Below the pieces are notes generated by a model, which was not told where the DNA came from, did no database searches, and saw only the letters and a program-made list of their open reading frames with translations. From Clostridiales bacterium (GTDB taxonomy: Bacteria; Bacillota; Clostridia; Oscillospirales; Oscillospiraceae), in NCBI GenBank assembly GCA_003522945.1, contig DPHR01000161.1, forward strand, positions 1 through 10,299: DNA of 10,299 bases, given 5' to 3'. Below, one piece after another: positions 1 through 6,700 of this stretch; position 1 is the first letter of the stretch, and every line of letters begins with the position of its first letter. Position numbers and translations under genes: made by a program.

Positions 1-48
1 CTCGGTGTTGCCGGTGCCGCTCCAGTAAATAACAGCTGCTTTTTTCAT
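1..48 (-). CDS. Flavodoxin, N-terminal fragment (cut by window edge)
   Basis: Only the first 16 codons are inside the window. They read MKKAAVIYWSGTGNTE, the first beta strand and the start of the phosphate-binding loop (T/S-G-T-G-N-T) that holds the FMN phosphate in short-chain flavodoxins. The ATG is at 46-48 on the reverse strand, with a GGAAG-type ribosome binding site a few bases upstream. It begins 24 bases after the stop codon of the DUF3793 gene on the same strand, so the two are very likely co-transcribed. Flavodoxins are small FMN electron carriers that often replace ferredoxin when iron is short. The family call is secure for so short a piece because the loop is diagnostic; everything beyond residue 16 is unseen. 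Confidence 0.85.
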   Translation of the reverse strand, partial: MKKAAVIYWSGTGNTE

Positions 49-72
49 AACAGAATCTTCCTTTCCGGCACA

Positions 73-624
73 TCACACCGCGACGGCGAGCTCGGCGATA
101 CCGCAGCCGGCTTCGTACCGTTCGCAATAGATGTCCGTGCATTTTTTATATTTGGCAAAAAGCTCTTTCGCTTTCTTCTCGTCGCCGTAGACCTTCCACA
201 GGCCGCTGAGCTTGTAGTTGGCGGCGCGATTTTCGATAAAGCCCTTTACATCCTCGGGGGGATAGCTGAGAAACAGCCCGATCTCGTGCGGGAACTCTTC
301 GCCGCTGCGCAGCTTGCGCGTGAGCGCTGCAAGACATTTTCCGCAGCTTTCGCAGGGGTAACCCTCCTGCCGGAGCAGCTCGGCGGCTTCACTGTTTTGC
401 AGATCGCGGGAAAGCTCCGCTGGGCGGAACAGATAAAGGAGAACGTTCTTTTCGGAATAACGCAGCGGCAGCAGGCAGAGCCCTTTTGGAGCAAAGCAGC
501 GGTTAAGCTGCCGCAAAGATTCTTCCACGCTTTTGCGGGAAGTATACGCACAGGTGAACAGGCTTCCCGTCTTGATCCCCGCCAGTGTGGGTGCGCCCAG
601 TCGGACGATCACTTCTTCAGACAT
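73..624 (-). CDS. DUF3793 family protein
   Basis: A 183-residue cytoplasmic protein of the uncharacterised DUF3793 family of Clostridia. I recognise the N-terminal block (RLGAPTLAGIKTGSLF, residues 8-23), the cysteine-rich centre, and the block HEIGLFLSYPPEDVKGFI (113-130) followed by NYKLSGLWKVYGD. The start chosen is the ATG at 622-624, which has a GGAGG ribosome binding site six to seven bases upstream. An in-frame start at 732 would add 36 residues of non-conserved sequence that run through the promoter region. It contains nine cysteines, including a CxxCxxC cluster at C91, C94 and C97 and a second group at C162, C167 and C174, so a metal or Fe-S cofactor or a redox role is possible but unproven. 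No signal peptide or membrane segment is seen. It is followed after 24 bases by flavodoxin. From general knowledge, this pair recurs near ferrous-iron uptake genes. The molecular function is unknown. Confidence 0.85.
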   Translation of the reverse strand: MSEEVIVRLGAPTLAGIKTGSLFTCAYTSRKSVEESLRQLNRCFAPKGLCLLPLRYSEKNVLLYLFRPAELSRDLQNSEAAELLRQEGYPCESCGKCLAALTRKLRSGEEFPHEIGLFLSYPPEDVKGFIENRAANYKLSGLWKVYGDEKKAKELFAKYKKCTDIYCERYEAGCGIAELAVAV

Positions 625-723
625 TCGTGAGTCCTCCTTCCGGGCCGCACCGCACAAAGGGGTGAGAGATAATGTGACATGGTGGAAAAGCATACATTCG
701 GGGAAGCGTTTCCCTGTTTGCAT

Positions 724-741
724 GGTTATCATACGCTAACC
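724..741. promoter_or_regulatory. Dyad operator-like site A (GTTA-N8-TAAC)
   Basis: GGTTATCATACGCTAACC is an inverted repeat with perfect GGTTA/TAACC outer arms around an eight-base centre. It contains the candidate -10 box of the DUF3793 promoter, so a protein bound here would block RNA polymerase. Thirteen of 18 positions match the second dyad at 1783-1800 by the AraC gene, and both share the pattern GTTA-N8-TAAC. Arms of this kind recall metal-responsive repressor boxes (DtxR/IdeR arms contain GGTTAG/CTAACC), but the spacing is not the classical one, so the cognate repressor is unknown. Confidence 0.4.
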
Positions 742-756
742 GCAATGCCGCATCCG
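728..756 (-). promoter_or_regulatory. Possible activator-dependent promoter of the DUF3793-flavodoxin operon
   Basis: Reading the reverse strand, TATGAT (733 to 728) matches five of six bases of a -10 box. The -35 position 17 bases upstream (756 to 751, CGGATG) is very poor. A poor -35 next to the 21-bp-phased direct repeat at 756-787 is what an AraC-activated promoter looks like. The putative transcript would start near 721, leaving a leader of about 100 bases before the ATG. This is inferred from geometry only. Confidence 0.35.
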
Positions 757-787
757 CTCCAAAATGAGCGAACGCGGCTCCAAAATG
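756..787 (-). repeat. 11-bp direct repeat with 21-bp period, candidate AraC-family operator
   Basis: The 11-mer GCTCCAAAATG occurs at 756-766 and again, identical, at 777-787 (CATTTTGGAGC on the reverse strand). The 21-base offset is two helical turns, which puts both copies on one DNA face. AraC-family activators typically bind two tandem half-sites about 21 bp apart. The repeat lies between the stop of the AraC-family gene and the DUF3793 promoter, with the inner copy touching the -35 position. I infer that it is the binding site of the neighbouring regulator. Confidence 0.5.
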
Positions 788-810
788 TTGTTTTTGTGTT
801 GGAATTCGGA

Positions 811-1773
811 TCAGACCGGCGCGCAGCTGTCGGCGGTCGCGCCGCTGCGGTAGGCGTTGGGGGATACGCCGATGACGCTGCGGAACGCGCGGGCAAATTT
901 GCTGGCGTTGTCGTATCCGAACTGCCCGGCAATATCGAGCACCGTCCGGTCGGTGGAACGGAGAAGCTCCGCCGCGGCGTGCATTTTCTGAGCGCGCAGA
1001 AACGCCGCCGGAGACATGCCGTAAACGCCCTGGAAGCTCTGCAATATCTGCGTGGCCGAGGCGTGGAACTTTGCGGAGAGCTCCGCCGTTGTGGGGCGCT
1101 CCTCCGTGGCGGAGAGCAGATACTCGCTCACGGCGGAGGCAAGACGCACCTGCGCGCCGGAATAGGCCGGGCGCCGCCGCTCGGTCGGTAGCGCGCTGAG
1201 GAAGAGCAGTAGCTCCAAAACCTTCACTTTAAAATACCCCTTGCGGATCTCCTCCGGCACGGAGTACAGCTCCGAAAAAATATGCTCCACGCTCGCGGAC
1301 GAGCGGGCGGCAAAGTAGCCGCCGTTCGCGCAGAACTTTTCCATCAGCGCCGCCGGGCGGACGTTCACGTCCGAGAGCAGGCACGAAAGACACTCCGGCG
1401 CCTGCGCCGGATCGATCGTTACGGTGATGCCGTGGTAATGCCCGGTGGGGAAGCGCGCGGCCTCGTCGGAGGCGTCGCTGCGTGAAACGGCCAGGTCCCC
1501 CGGCGCGAGAAAATAATATTCGTTCCCCAGCTGCTGTTCGAGCCGTCCCTCGCGGCAGTGGCTGATGCGCATGAGTGAGATCCCCGGTGTGTGTTCAAGC
1601 CGGCACTCGTGCGCGTGTATGTCGCAGTACGCGATCTCTATGCCCGGAAATACCGGATAGGCAGTCACAACGGCCTCGCCGTCCGCGCTCTCCGGATGCC
1701 GGACGAACCGCCCATCCGCCTCCGCCGCGGCGCAGCCGGTGCAGGCGTTCTTTTTCTCTTTCATGGGTTTCAA
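811..1773 (-). CDS. AraC/XylS-family transcriptional regulator (PchR/YbtA-like)
   Basis: A 320-residue DNA-binding regulator. The C-terminal third (about residues 205-315) is a complete AraC domain. The first helix-turn-helix lies around TTAELSAKFHASATQILQSF. The second, more conserved one carries VLDIAGQFGYDNASKFARAF followed by GVSPNAYR, the family signature. The N-terminal 190 residues form the ligand-sensing part, with the segment ISHCREGRLEQ and the turn EYYFLAPGDLAVSR. This architecture fits the PchR/YbtA/AlcR branch that senses iron-siderophore or related ligands, but the ligand here is unknown. The start is a TTG at 1771-1773: AGGAG (1783 to 1779) is five bases upstream, whereas the in-frame ATG at 1764 would be 14 bases away. 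A CTGC motif near the N-terminus is unexplained. It lies upstream of the DUF3793-flavodoxin genes on the same strand and diverges from the NSS transporter. It probably activates the former. Confidence 0.85.
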   Translation of the reverse strand: MKPMKEKKNACTGCAAAEADGRFVRHPESADGEAVVTAYPVFPGIEIAYCDIHAHECRLEHTPGISLMRISHCREGRLEQQLGNEYYFLAPGDLAVSRSDASDEAARFPTGHYHGITVTIDPAQAPECLSCLLSDVNVRPAALMEKFCANGGYFAARSSASVEHIFSELYSVPEEIRKGYFKVKVLELLLFLSALPTERRRPAYSGAQVRLASAVSEYLLSATEERPTTAELSAKFHASATQILQSFQGVYGMSPAAFLRAQKMHAAAELLRSTDRTVLDIAGQFGYDNASKFARAFRSVIGVSPNAYRSGATADSCAPV

Positions 1774-1782
1774 TACATCTCC

Positions 1783-1800
1783 TGTTAGCTGATGCTAACC
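1783..1800. promoter_or_regulatory. Dyad operator-like site B (GTTAGC-N4-GCTAAC)
   Basis: TGTTAGCTGATGCTAACC holds a perfect 6-bp inverted repeat, GTTAGC/GCTAAC, around four bases. It directly abuts the AGGAG of the AraC-family gene and covers the expected transcription start of that gene's promoter, the usual place for a repressor operator. It shares 13 of 18 positions and the GTTA-N8-TAAC frame with site A at 724-741. A common repressor acting on both the regulator and the DUF3793-flavodoxin genes is inferred. Confidence 0.45.
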
Positions 1801-1802
1801 AT

Positions 1803-1831
1803 AAAATAGCACGATTGGACTGAAAATGCAA
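1803..1831 (-). promoter_or_regulatory. Candidate promoter of the AraC-family gene
   Basis: On the reverse strand, TTGCAT (1831 to 1826) and TATTTT (1808 to 1803) are separated by exactly 17 bases. Both hexamers are mediocre matches. The start would fall near 1796, inside dyad site B, leaving a short leader before the TTG start. The sequence CATTTTCAGTC at 1828 to 1818 matches the putative AraC half-site CATTTTGGAGC at 7 of 11 positions, a weak hint of autoregulation. Confidence 0.4.
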
Positions 1832-1891
1832 GAGCGGCGTCTTGACGGCGGGCGGCGCGGCAGATATTTCGCCGCTTTCTCCTGTATTTCC

Positions 1892-1920
1892 TTGACTTTT
1901 TTACAGCAAAGCTTTAAAAT
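1892..1920 (+). promoter_or_regulatory. Sigma-A promoter of the NSS transporter gene
   Basis: TTGACT (1892-1897) and TAAAAT (1915-1920) are separated by 17 bases; each box matches five of six consensus bases. Transcription would start near 1927, giving a leader of about 50 bases. It diverges from the AraC-family promoter with about 60 bases between the two -35 boxes, in which I see no further clear site. Confidence 0.7.
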
Positions 1921-1940
1921 AATGAAACTTTGTGAAAACA

Positions 1941-1960
1941 GGAAAACAAGCAGGTTTTCC
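1941..1960 (+). repeat. 7-bp inverted repeat in the transporter leader
   Basis: GGAAAAC (1941-1947) and GTTTTCC (1954-1960) are perfect complements around six bases. The repeat lies between the inferred transcription start and the ribosome binding site at about 1966-1971. It could be an operator or a leader hairpin that influences translation. The arms are AT-rich and the hairpin alone would be modest; function is unknown. Confidence 0.35.
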
Positions 1961-1976
1961 GGTCGAGAGGGAATCG

Positions 1977-3305
1977 ATGAAGAAAAAGAATGTAAAGAGC
2001 TTTTCGACCCGCTGGGGGTTCATCCTCGCGTCGGTCGGCTCGGCCGTCGGCATGGCGAACGTCTGGGGCTTTCCGAATAAAATGGGCAGCAATGGCGGAG
2101 GCGCATTTCTGCTCATTTATATTCTGTTTGTGCTGATCTTCAGCTATGTCGGCCTCCCGGCGGAGTTCGCCATGGGCCGCCGCGCCGCCACCGGCACGCT
2201 CGGCGCTTACGAAAACGCCTGGGCCACCCGCGGCAAAGGGGCAGGGAAGACGGGCGCGGTGCTCGGCTGGCTGCCGCTCGCGGGCTCGCTCTGCATCGCG
2301 ATCGGATACGCCGTTATCGTGACTTATGTTCTCAAGGCACTCGTGGATTCCGTTGCCGGTACGCTTATGACCGCGGATGCCGCGGCGTGGTTTTCGGACT
2401 TTTCCTCGCGGGACTTTTCCGTGATCCCGTATCATATCATTGTCGTCGCCGGAACGCTTTTGACGCTCTTCCTCGGCGCGCACAGCATCGAAAAGACGAA
2501 CCGGATCATGATGCCGGTATTCTTCCTCATCTTTGTCGTCCTCGCGGTGCGCGTGGCGTTTCTGCCGGGCGCGGCGGAGGGATACAAGTTCATGTTCACG
2601 CCGCGCTGGGAGATGCTCTGCGACCCGATGATCTGGATCTGGGCGATGGGACAGGCGTTTTTCTCCCTGTCCGTCACGGGCAGCGGCATGATCGTTTACG
2701 GCGCGTACCTCTCGAAAGAAGAGGACGTTGTCGGCGTGGCGCAGCACACCGCGCTCTTTGACACGATCGCCGCCGTGGTCGCGGCGCTCGTCATCATCCC
2801 CGCGTGCTTCTCCTACGGGCTGGACGTCGGCGCGGGCCCGAGCCTCCTTTTTGTGACGCTCCCGACCATTTTGCAGGACATTCCGCTCGGCCGTCTTTTT
2901 GCGATCATTCTCTATGTTGCCATGATCTTCGCGGGCGTCAGCTCGCTGCAGAACATGTTTGAAGCGGTGGCGGAATCGCTGCTGCACAAATTCCCGAAGC
3001 TCAGCCGCAAGGCGGTGCTCGCGCTGCTCGGCGTCATCTGCCTCGGCTGCGGCATCGGCATGGAGACGATCTCCAAATGGGGCCCGTGGATGGATCTCGT
3101 GTCCATTTACATCATCCCTATCGGCGCGACACTCGGCGCGGTCTCGTGGTTCTATGTGATGAAAAAGGACGAGCTTCTCTCCGCCATCAACACCGGAGCG
3201 GGCCGCGAGCGCGGCGCGGTCTGGTACGCCGTCGGGCGGTACGTGTATGTTCCCCTTGCCGTGATCCTCTGCTGCGTGGCGCTCTTCCGCCAAGTGGCGT
3301 TCTGA
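1977..3305 (+). CDS. Neurotransmitter:sodium symporter (NSS/SNF) family transporter
   Basis: A 442-residue inner-membrane protein that should import an amino acid or amine using the sodium gradient. It has the LeuT fold in the short bacterial form with about 11 membrane helices (similar in size to MhsT and Tyt1), shorter than LeuT. TM1 carries GSAVGMANVWGFP (21-33) with N28 at the LeuT Asn27 sodium-ligand position, followed by SNGGGAFLLIY. The unwound TM6 is at IWAMGQAFFSLSVTGSGMIV (221-240). TM8 has FAGVSSLQNMFEAV (318-331), with the serine pair expected at the second sodium site. G31 replaces the arginine found at LeuT position 30 (extracellular gate), while an acidic residue (D373) is kept in TM10. 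The ATG at 1977 is chosen because AGAGGGA lies just upstream; the GTG at 1932 has no ribosome binding site. The substrate cannot be read from sequence. No convincing terminator follows the stop codon; only a T-run after GCGGCC is seen. Confidence 0.9.
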   Translation: MKKKNVKSFSTRWGFILASVGSAVGMANVWGFPNKMGSNGGGAFLLIYILFVLIFSYVGLPAEFAMGRRAATGTLGAYENAWATRGKGAGKTGAVLGWLPLAGSLCIAIGYAVIVTYVLKALVDSVAGTLMTADAAAWFSDFSSRDFSVIPYHIIVVAGTLLTLFLGAHSIEKTNRIMMPVFFLIFVVLAVRVAFLPGAAEGYKFMFTPRWEMLCDPMIWIWAMGQAFFSLSVTGSGMIVYGAYLSKEEDVVGVAQHTALFDTIAAVVAALVIIPACFSYGLDVGAGPSLLFVTLPTILQDIPLGRLFAIILYVAMIFAGVSSLQNMFEAVAESLLHKFPKLSRKAVLALLGVICLGCGIGMETISKWGPWMDLVSIYIIPIGATLGAVSWFYVMKKDELLSAINTGAGRERGAVWYAVGRYVYVPLAVILCCVALFRQVAF

Positions 3306-3369
3306 TGCGGCCTTTTTTGTAAATAAATGGGGACTTTCTTGTAAATTTTGGTGTATTTCTCAAAAACAC

Positions 3370-3398
3370 TTGCGCGTAACAAGTATATAGATTATACT
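3370..3398 (+). promoter_or_regulatory. Alternative upstream promoter for the riboswitch transcript
   Basis: TTGCGC (3370-3375) and TATACT (3393-3398) are 17 bases apart. The -10 is good, the -35 matches only the first three bases. It would add about 90 bases of leader in front of the aptamer, including a small CGGCG/CGCCG hairpin at 3424-3438. It may be used together with, or instead of, the promoter at 3465-3493. Confidence 0.35.
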
Positions 3399-3464
3399 AA
3401 ACTCAAAAGAGAAGAACTCTGCACGGCGACTTACGCCGAAAAAACAATTGAAAATGTCGGCAAA

Positions 3465-3493
3465 TGGCAAATGTTATATTTTTTATATATAAT
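3465..3493 (+). promoter_or_regulatory. Candidate promoter immediately upstream of the cobalamin riboswitch
   Basis: A perfect TATAAT -10 box (3488-3493) sits in a long AT-rich stretch. The -35 position 17 bases upstream (3465-3470, TGGCAA) is weak. Transcription would start near 3500, almost exactly where the riboswitch aptamer begins, which supports its use. Confidence 0.45.
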
Positions 3494-3494
3494 A

Positions 3495-3640
3495 ATTTGC
3501 GGAATAGGGTGCAATTCCCTGCGAGTCGGTCACTGTGATGCCGTCCGAAGTACCGGAACGGATAAGTCAGATACGCAAAGCCCGTTTGCCGAGACACCTG
3601 CCTGTACCGGGTCTGTCTCACACATCACAGAGGGATTTCT
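3495..3640 (+). promoter_or_regulatory. Cobalamin (vitamin B12) riboswitch aptamer
   Basis: The leader carries the conserved cobalamin riboswitch blocks in the right order. These are AGGGTGCAATTCCCTGC (about 3505-3521, the GGTGnAA...CC core), GTCACTGTGATGCC (3529-3542, the L5/CACTGT block), AAGTCAGATACGC (3563-3575), and the B12 box GCCGAGACACCTGCC (about 3588-3602, compare GCCAGGAGACCTGCC). A tertiary contact can also be seen: CTGTGATG at 3533-3540 is exactly complementary to CATCACAG at 3623-3630, most of which lies in the loop of a small CTC/GAG hairpin. This is the expected L5-L13 kissing interaction. GCAAA/TTTGC (3575-3589) and CCGTCC/GG-ACGG (3541-3561) form further arms. It should bind a cobamide and reduce expression of the downstream surface protein when cobamide is plentiful. 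I cannot tell the exact subclass (adenosyl- or hydroxo/methyl-preferring). Confidence 0.9.
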
Positions 3641-3657
3641 CCATATATGTCTGTTTT

Positions 3658-3698
3658 GCGTCTGTACGGCTTCGGCGGTACGGACGCTTTTGTTTTAT
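3658..3698 (+). terminator. Intrinsic terminator, expression platform of the riboswitch
   Basis: GCGTCTGTAC (3658-3667) pairs with GTACGGACGC (3678-3687) over ten base pairs with one G-U wobble. The loop holds an inner GC-TTCG-GC tetraloop hairpin, and TTTTGTTTTATT follows. It ends about 34 bases before the ribosome binding site of the gene, so it must be read through for expression. This indicates control by transcription termination. The 3' arm could instead pair with 3542-3554 in the aptamer (CGTCC, a three-base bulge, then GTACC), a possible antiterminator, though this is speculative. Confidence 0.85.
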
Positions 3699-3744
3699 TC
3701 GGCAGTGCCGGCCCGCGCGAAAAAAATAAAAAGGAGAAATGAGA

Positions 3745-6700
3745 ATGAAGAAAAAAACACAGCTCCTCAGCCTGCTTCTGGTTTTGACAATGCTTCTGGC
3801 ATTCGTTCCGGCCAGCGCGCAGGCGGCGGACGAGACGCCGTATGATCTCCGTGTTCTGACCTTTGAGGACGCGGATTATAAGGGCGGCGCAAACTTTGCC
3901 GGCGGCAGCGACTGGACTTCGCTGATCGACGATCCGCAGTACGGCGGCCCGCTGCTTTACGGCAGTAGCGGCGCGGGTGTTACCACGGAAAGCGAAGCAT
4001 ATAAGTGGACCGATGAAAATAACACTATGCTTTCACACGTTTTTCCGTATAACTATGATGCATACTGCTATTGGGGCGGTGGACATGCCATTTCCAACTA
4101 TGGCACCGGAGACATTGCCGAATACGGCGGTTTTCAAACGCAGCTTACCGTATATAAAAAGGGCGTTTCGGGACTGACGCGCACCGGCGCCGGACATAAC
4201 GGCTCGGATAACTTTGCCGTGCATTATGGCTATATCGATGGCAGCGCATATAATAAAACCGAAGTTCTGCCAGCTTTTTCCTTTACCGACGGCGTTGAGC
4301 GTGTGGTTGACCACATGTATATCACCAATACGACGTACGCGCTCAATTGCTACATCGACGGTAATGGCCTCACCGCAAAGATCGGAGACGGTGACTGGGT
4401 CAAGGTCGTTGCAATCGGCTACGACGCCAACGGCAAAAAGACCGGCGAAACGGACATCTACCTCTGCAACGGGCCGGACAATATCGTAATGGACTGGACA
4501 AAGTGGGATCTCTCCGTACTCGGAAAAGTTCACAAGGTCGCGTTCAACGTTACCGGTTCGAGTGACAACGGCTACGGTTTCTCCCAGCCGGCGTATTTTG
4601 CCTATGACGACGTGGCGGTGCGCTTTGAAAAGCCGGTTTCTGCGACCGGCATCAAAATAAGCTCGTCGAAGCTGGAGCTTTCTGTCGGAGAGACCGCTTC
4701 GCTGACCGCGACGCTGACACCGGCGAATACGACAGAAGCTGTTGTGTGGACAAGCTCAAACGATGATGTCGCTGCGGTTGAGAACGGGACTGTCACGGCG
4801 AAGAAAGCCGGCTCGGCAACTATCCGGGCGACTTGCGGCAGTGTGAAAGCGGAATGCGCCGTTACAGTAACGGCATTGCCGATCGCTGTTTCGACAGGAG
4901 ACACTGCTGCGGTAGTGTCAAAGCTCGGTAAGATGCAATATTATGCTGCACTGCCTTACGGCAGCACAGCGACGATCGAGGTGGCCGATGCTGCGTTTTT
5001 GTTGGTATCGGATGCCGGTTCTAATTATATCAACGAGGAAGGAGCTAACCCCTTTACTCTGACGGCGGCACAGCTGGAAAAACTTTTTTTGACGGATGTG
5101 AGTTCGGTGCCGTTTGCTCCGGAAAAATACAGTAAAATCGCCTATATGTCCATTATGGACGCAGCAAATGACCGTACCTATGATCTCTATCTGGAAATGA
5201 CGCGCGAAGCTGTTGCAGCTACGAAAGTGATGCTCGACAAGAATGTTTTGACGCTGAAGCCGAATGAAACGGCAAAGCTGACCGCGTCGGTTTCGCCGGA
5301 GAATACGACCGACTCTCTGGCGTGGACAACCTCCGATGCGAGTATTGCGACAGTGAAGGACGGCGCGGTTACAGCATTAAAAACCGGCACCGCTACCATT
5401 ACGGCAGTTTGCGGCAGTGCCAAAGCGGAATGTGCTGTTACGGTGGAAGCATCCACGCCGGTCGATGGCGTAGAACTCAGCAAAAATACCATAACGCTGT
5501 TTCCGGACGAGACAGCAGAGCTTACAGCGAGAGTAAGTCCTGCAAACGCAACCGATAAGAGCATAACATGGGAATCCGAAAACGCGGATGTCGCGTCGGT
5601 GAAGAATGGTATCATTACGGCTCGAAAGGCCGGCGAAACGATCATTACCGTAAAGACAGCGGATGGCGGCTTTACGGCGAAATGCAGGGTGACCGTAAAG
5701 ACCGCGGTTGAACCGAAGCTGGAGAGCGGAATTTACCAAATCGGCACGCCCGAAGAGCTTGTGTGGTTCGCGAAGAAGGTCAATGGCGGGGAAAACGCTC
5801 TCTCTGCGGTACTGACGTCGGATATAGATCTTTCCGAAATCAACTGGACGCCGATTGGCGGAAATACGGTCAAATTCGGGGGAACCTTTGATGGCGCGGG
5901 ACATGTCATTCGAAATCTTTCGGTGGATTACGCAACCAAGGCATCCGGCGAGCGCGTGTATCTTGGGCTCTTCGGCTGCGTTGAGGGCACAAAAGATGCG
6001 CATGCCGTCATCAAGAACTTTACCGTTTCCGGCAGTGTGACGGCCAAGAGCGATTATTCCGTCTACGGCGGGAACATCGCTGGCGTTGTTGCCGACGGAA
6101 AATATCTTGATCTCTCCGGTGTTGTTTCCCGCGTTGCGGTGAACGCGGATGAGAACACCGGCAAGGCCTGCGGCGTCGGCGGGTTTGCCGGCGTGATGGT
6201 GGACTGCACCGTGACCGACTGCGGCAATGAGGGAAATGTTTCCGGTGTGAAGAATATCGGCGGCTTCTGCTATGAGCTGTATGCCGGCACTATGACCGGG
6301 TGCTACAATACCGGCAGCGTGACGGCAGCTGGCACGTACGTTGGCGGCATTATGGGCTACGCCAAGAAAGCAACGATCCAAAACGTATACAATCGCGGCG
6401 CGGTATCCACCACGAAAAATATGGTCGGCGGTCTCGTCGGCGTTATGGAAGCCTCCACGGTGACGAATGCCTACACCGCAGGGACCGTTGCGGTCGTGGA
6501 GAGCGGCGGTACGGCTGTAGGTGCGGCCATTGGCTGGGCGGGGAAAGTTTCGAACGTCTACTATCTGGAGGGAACCGCAGAAAAGGGCATCGGCCGTGCG
6601 GACGACACGTCGGCTGCGACGGCGGAAGCAAAAACAGCGGATCAGATGCAGGCTCTTCAGGGAGTACTGGGCGGATATTTCAAGGCGGACACCAACGCCG

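Noticed and set aside
679..1191. A plus-strand open frame crossing the promoter region into the AraC gene
   Set aside because: It is antisense to the conserved helix-turn-helix of the regulator and has no convincing ribosome binding site.
1914..3293. A 459-codon open frame on the minus strand, opposite the NSS transporter
   Set aside because: Its product is a charged R/H/D/E-rich string with no recognisable domain, whereas the plus strand carries an unmistakable transporter with promoter and ribosome binding site.
3286..3319. Possible intrinsic terminator after the NSS transporter (GCGGCC followed by six T)
   Set aside because: Only three to four base pairs can be formed in front of the T-run, so I could not support a terminator call.
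3424..3438. CGGCG-N5-CGCCG hairpin followed by an A-run, upstream of the riboswitch
   Set aside because: On the plus strand there is no T-tract, and on the minus strand no gene ends there. It is noted only as part of a possible longer leader.
3348..3845. A 165-codon plus-strand open frame covering the riboswitch region
   Set aside because: It runs through the conserved aptamer and terminator and overlaps the signal-peptide start of the real gene in another frame. The conserved RNA elements explain the sequence better.
4033..4533. A 166-codon minus-strand open frame opposite the DUF4465 domain
   Set aside because: No family resemblance or start signals; the plus-strand frame is clearly the coding one.
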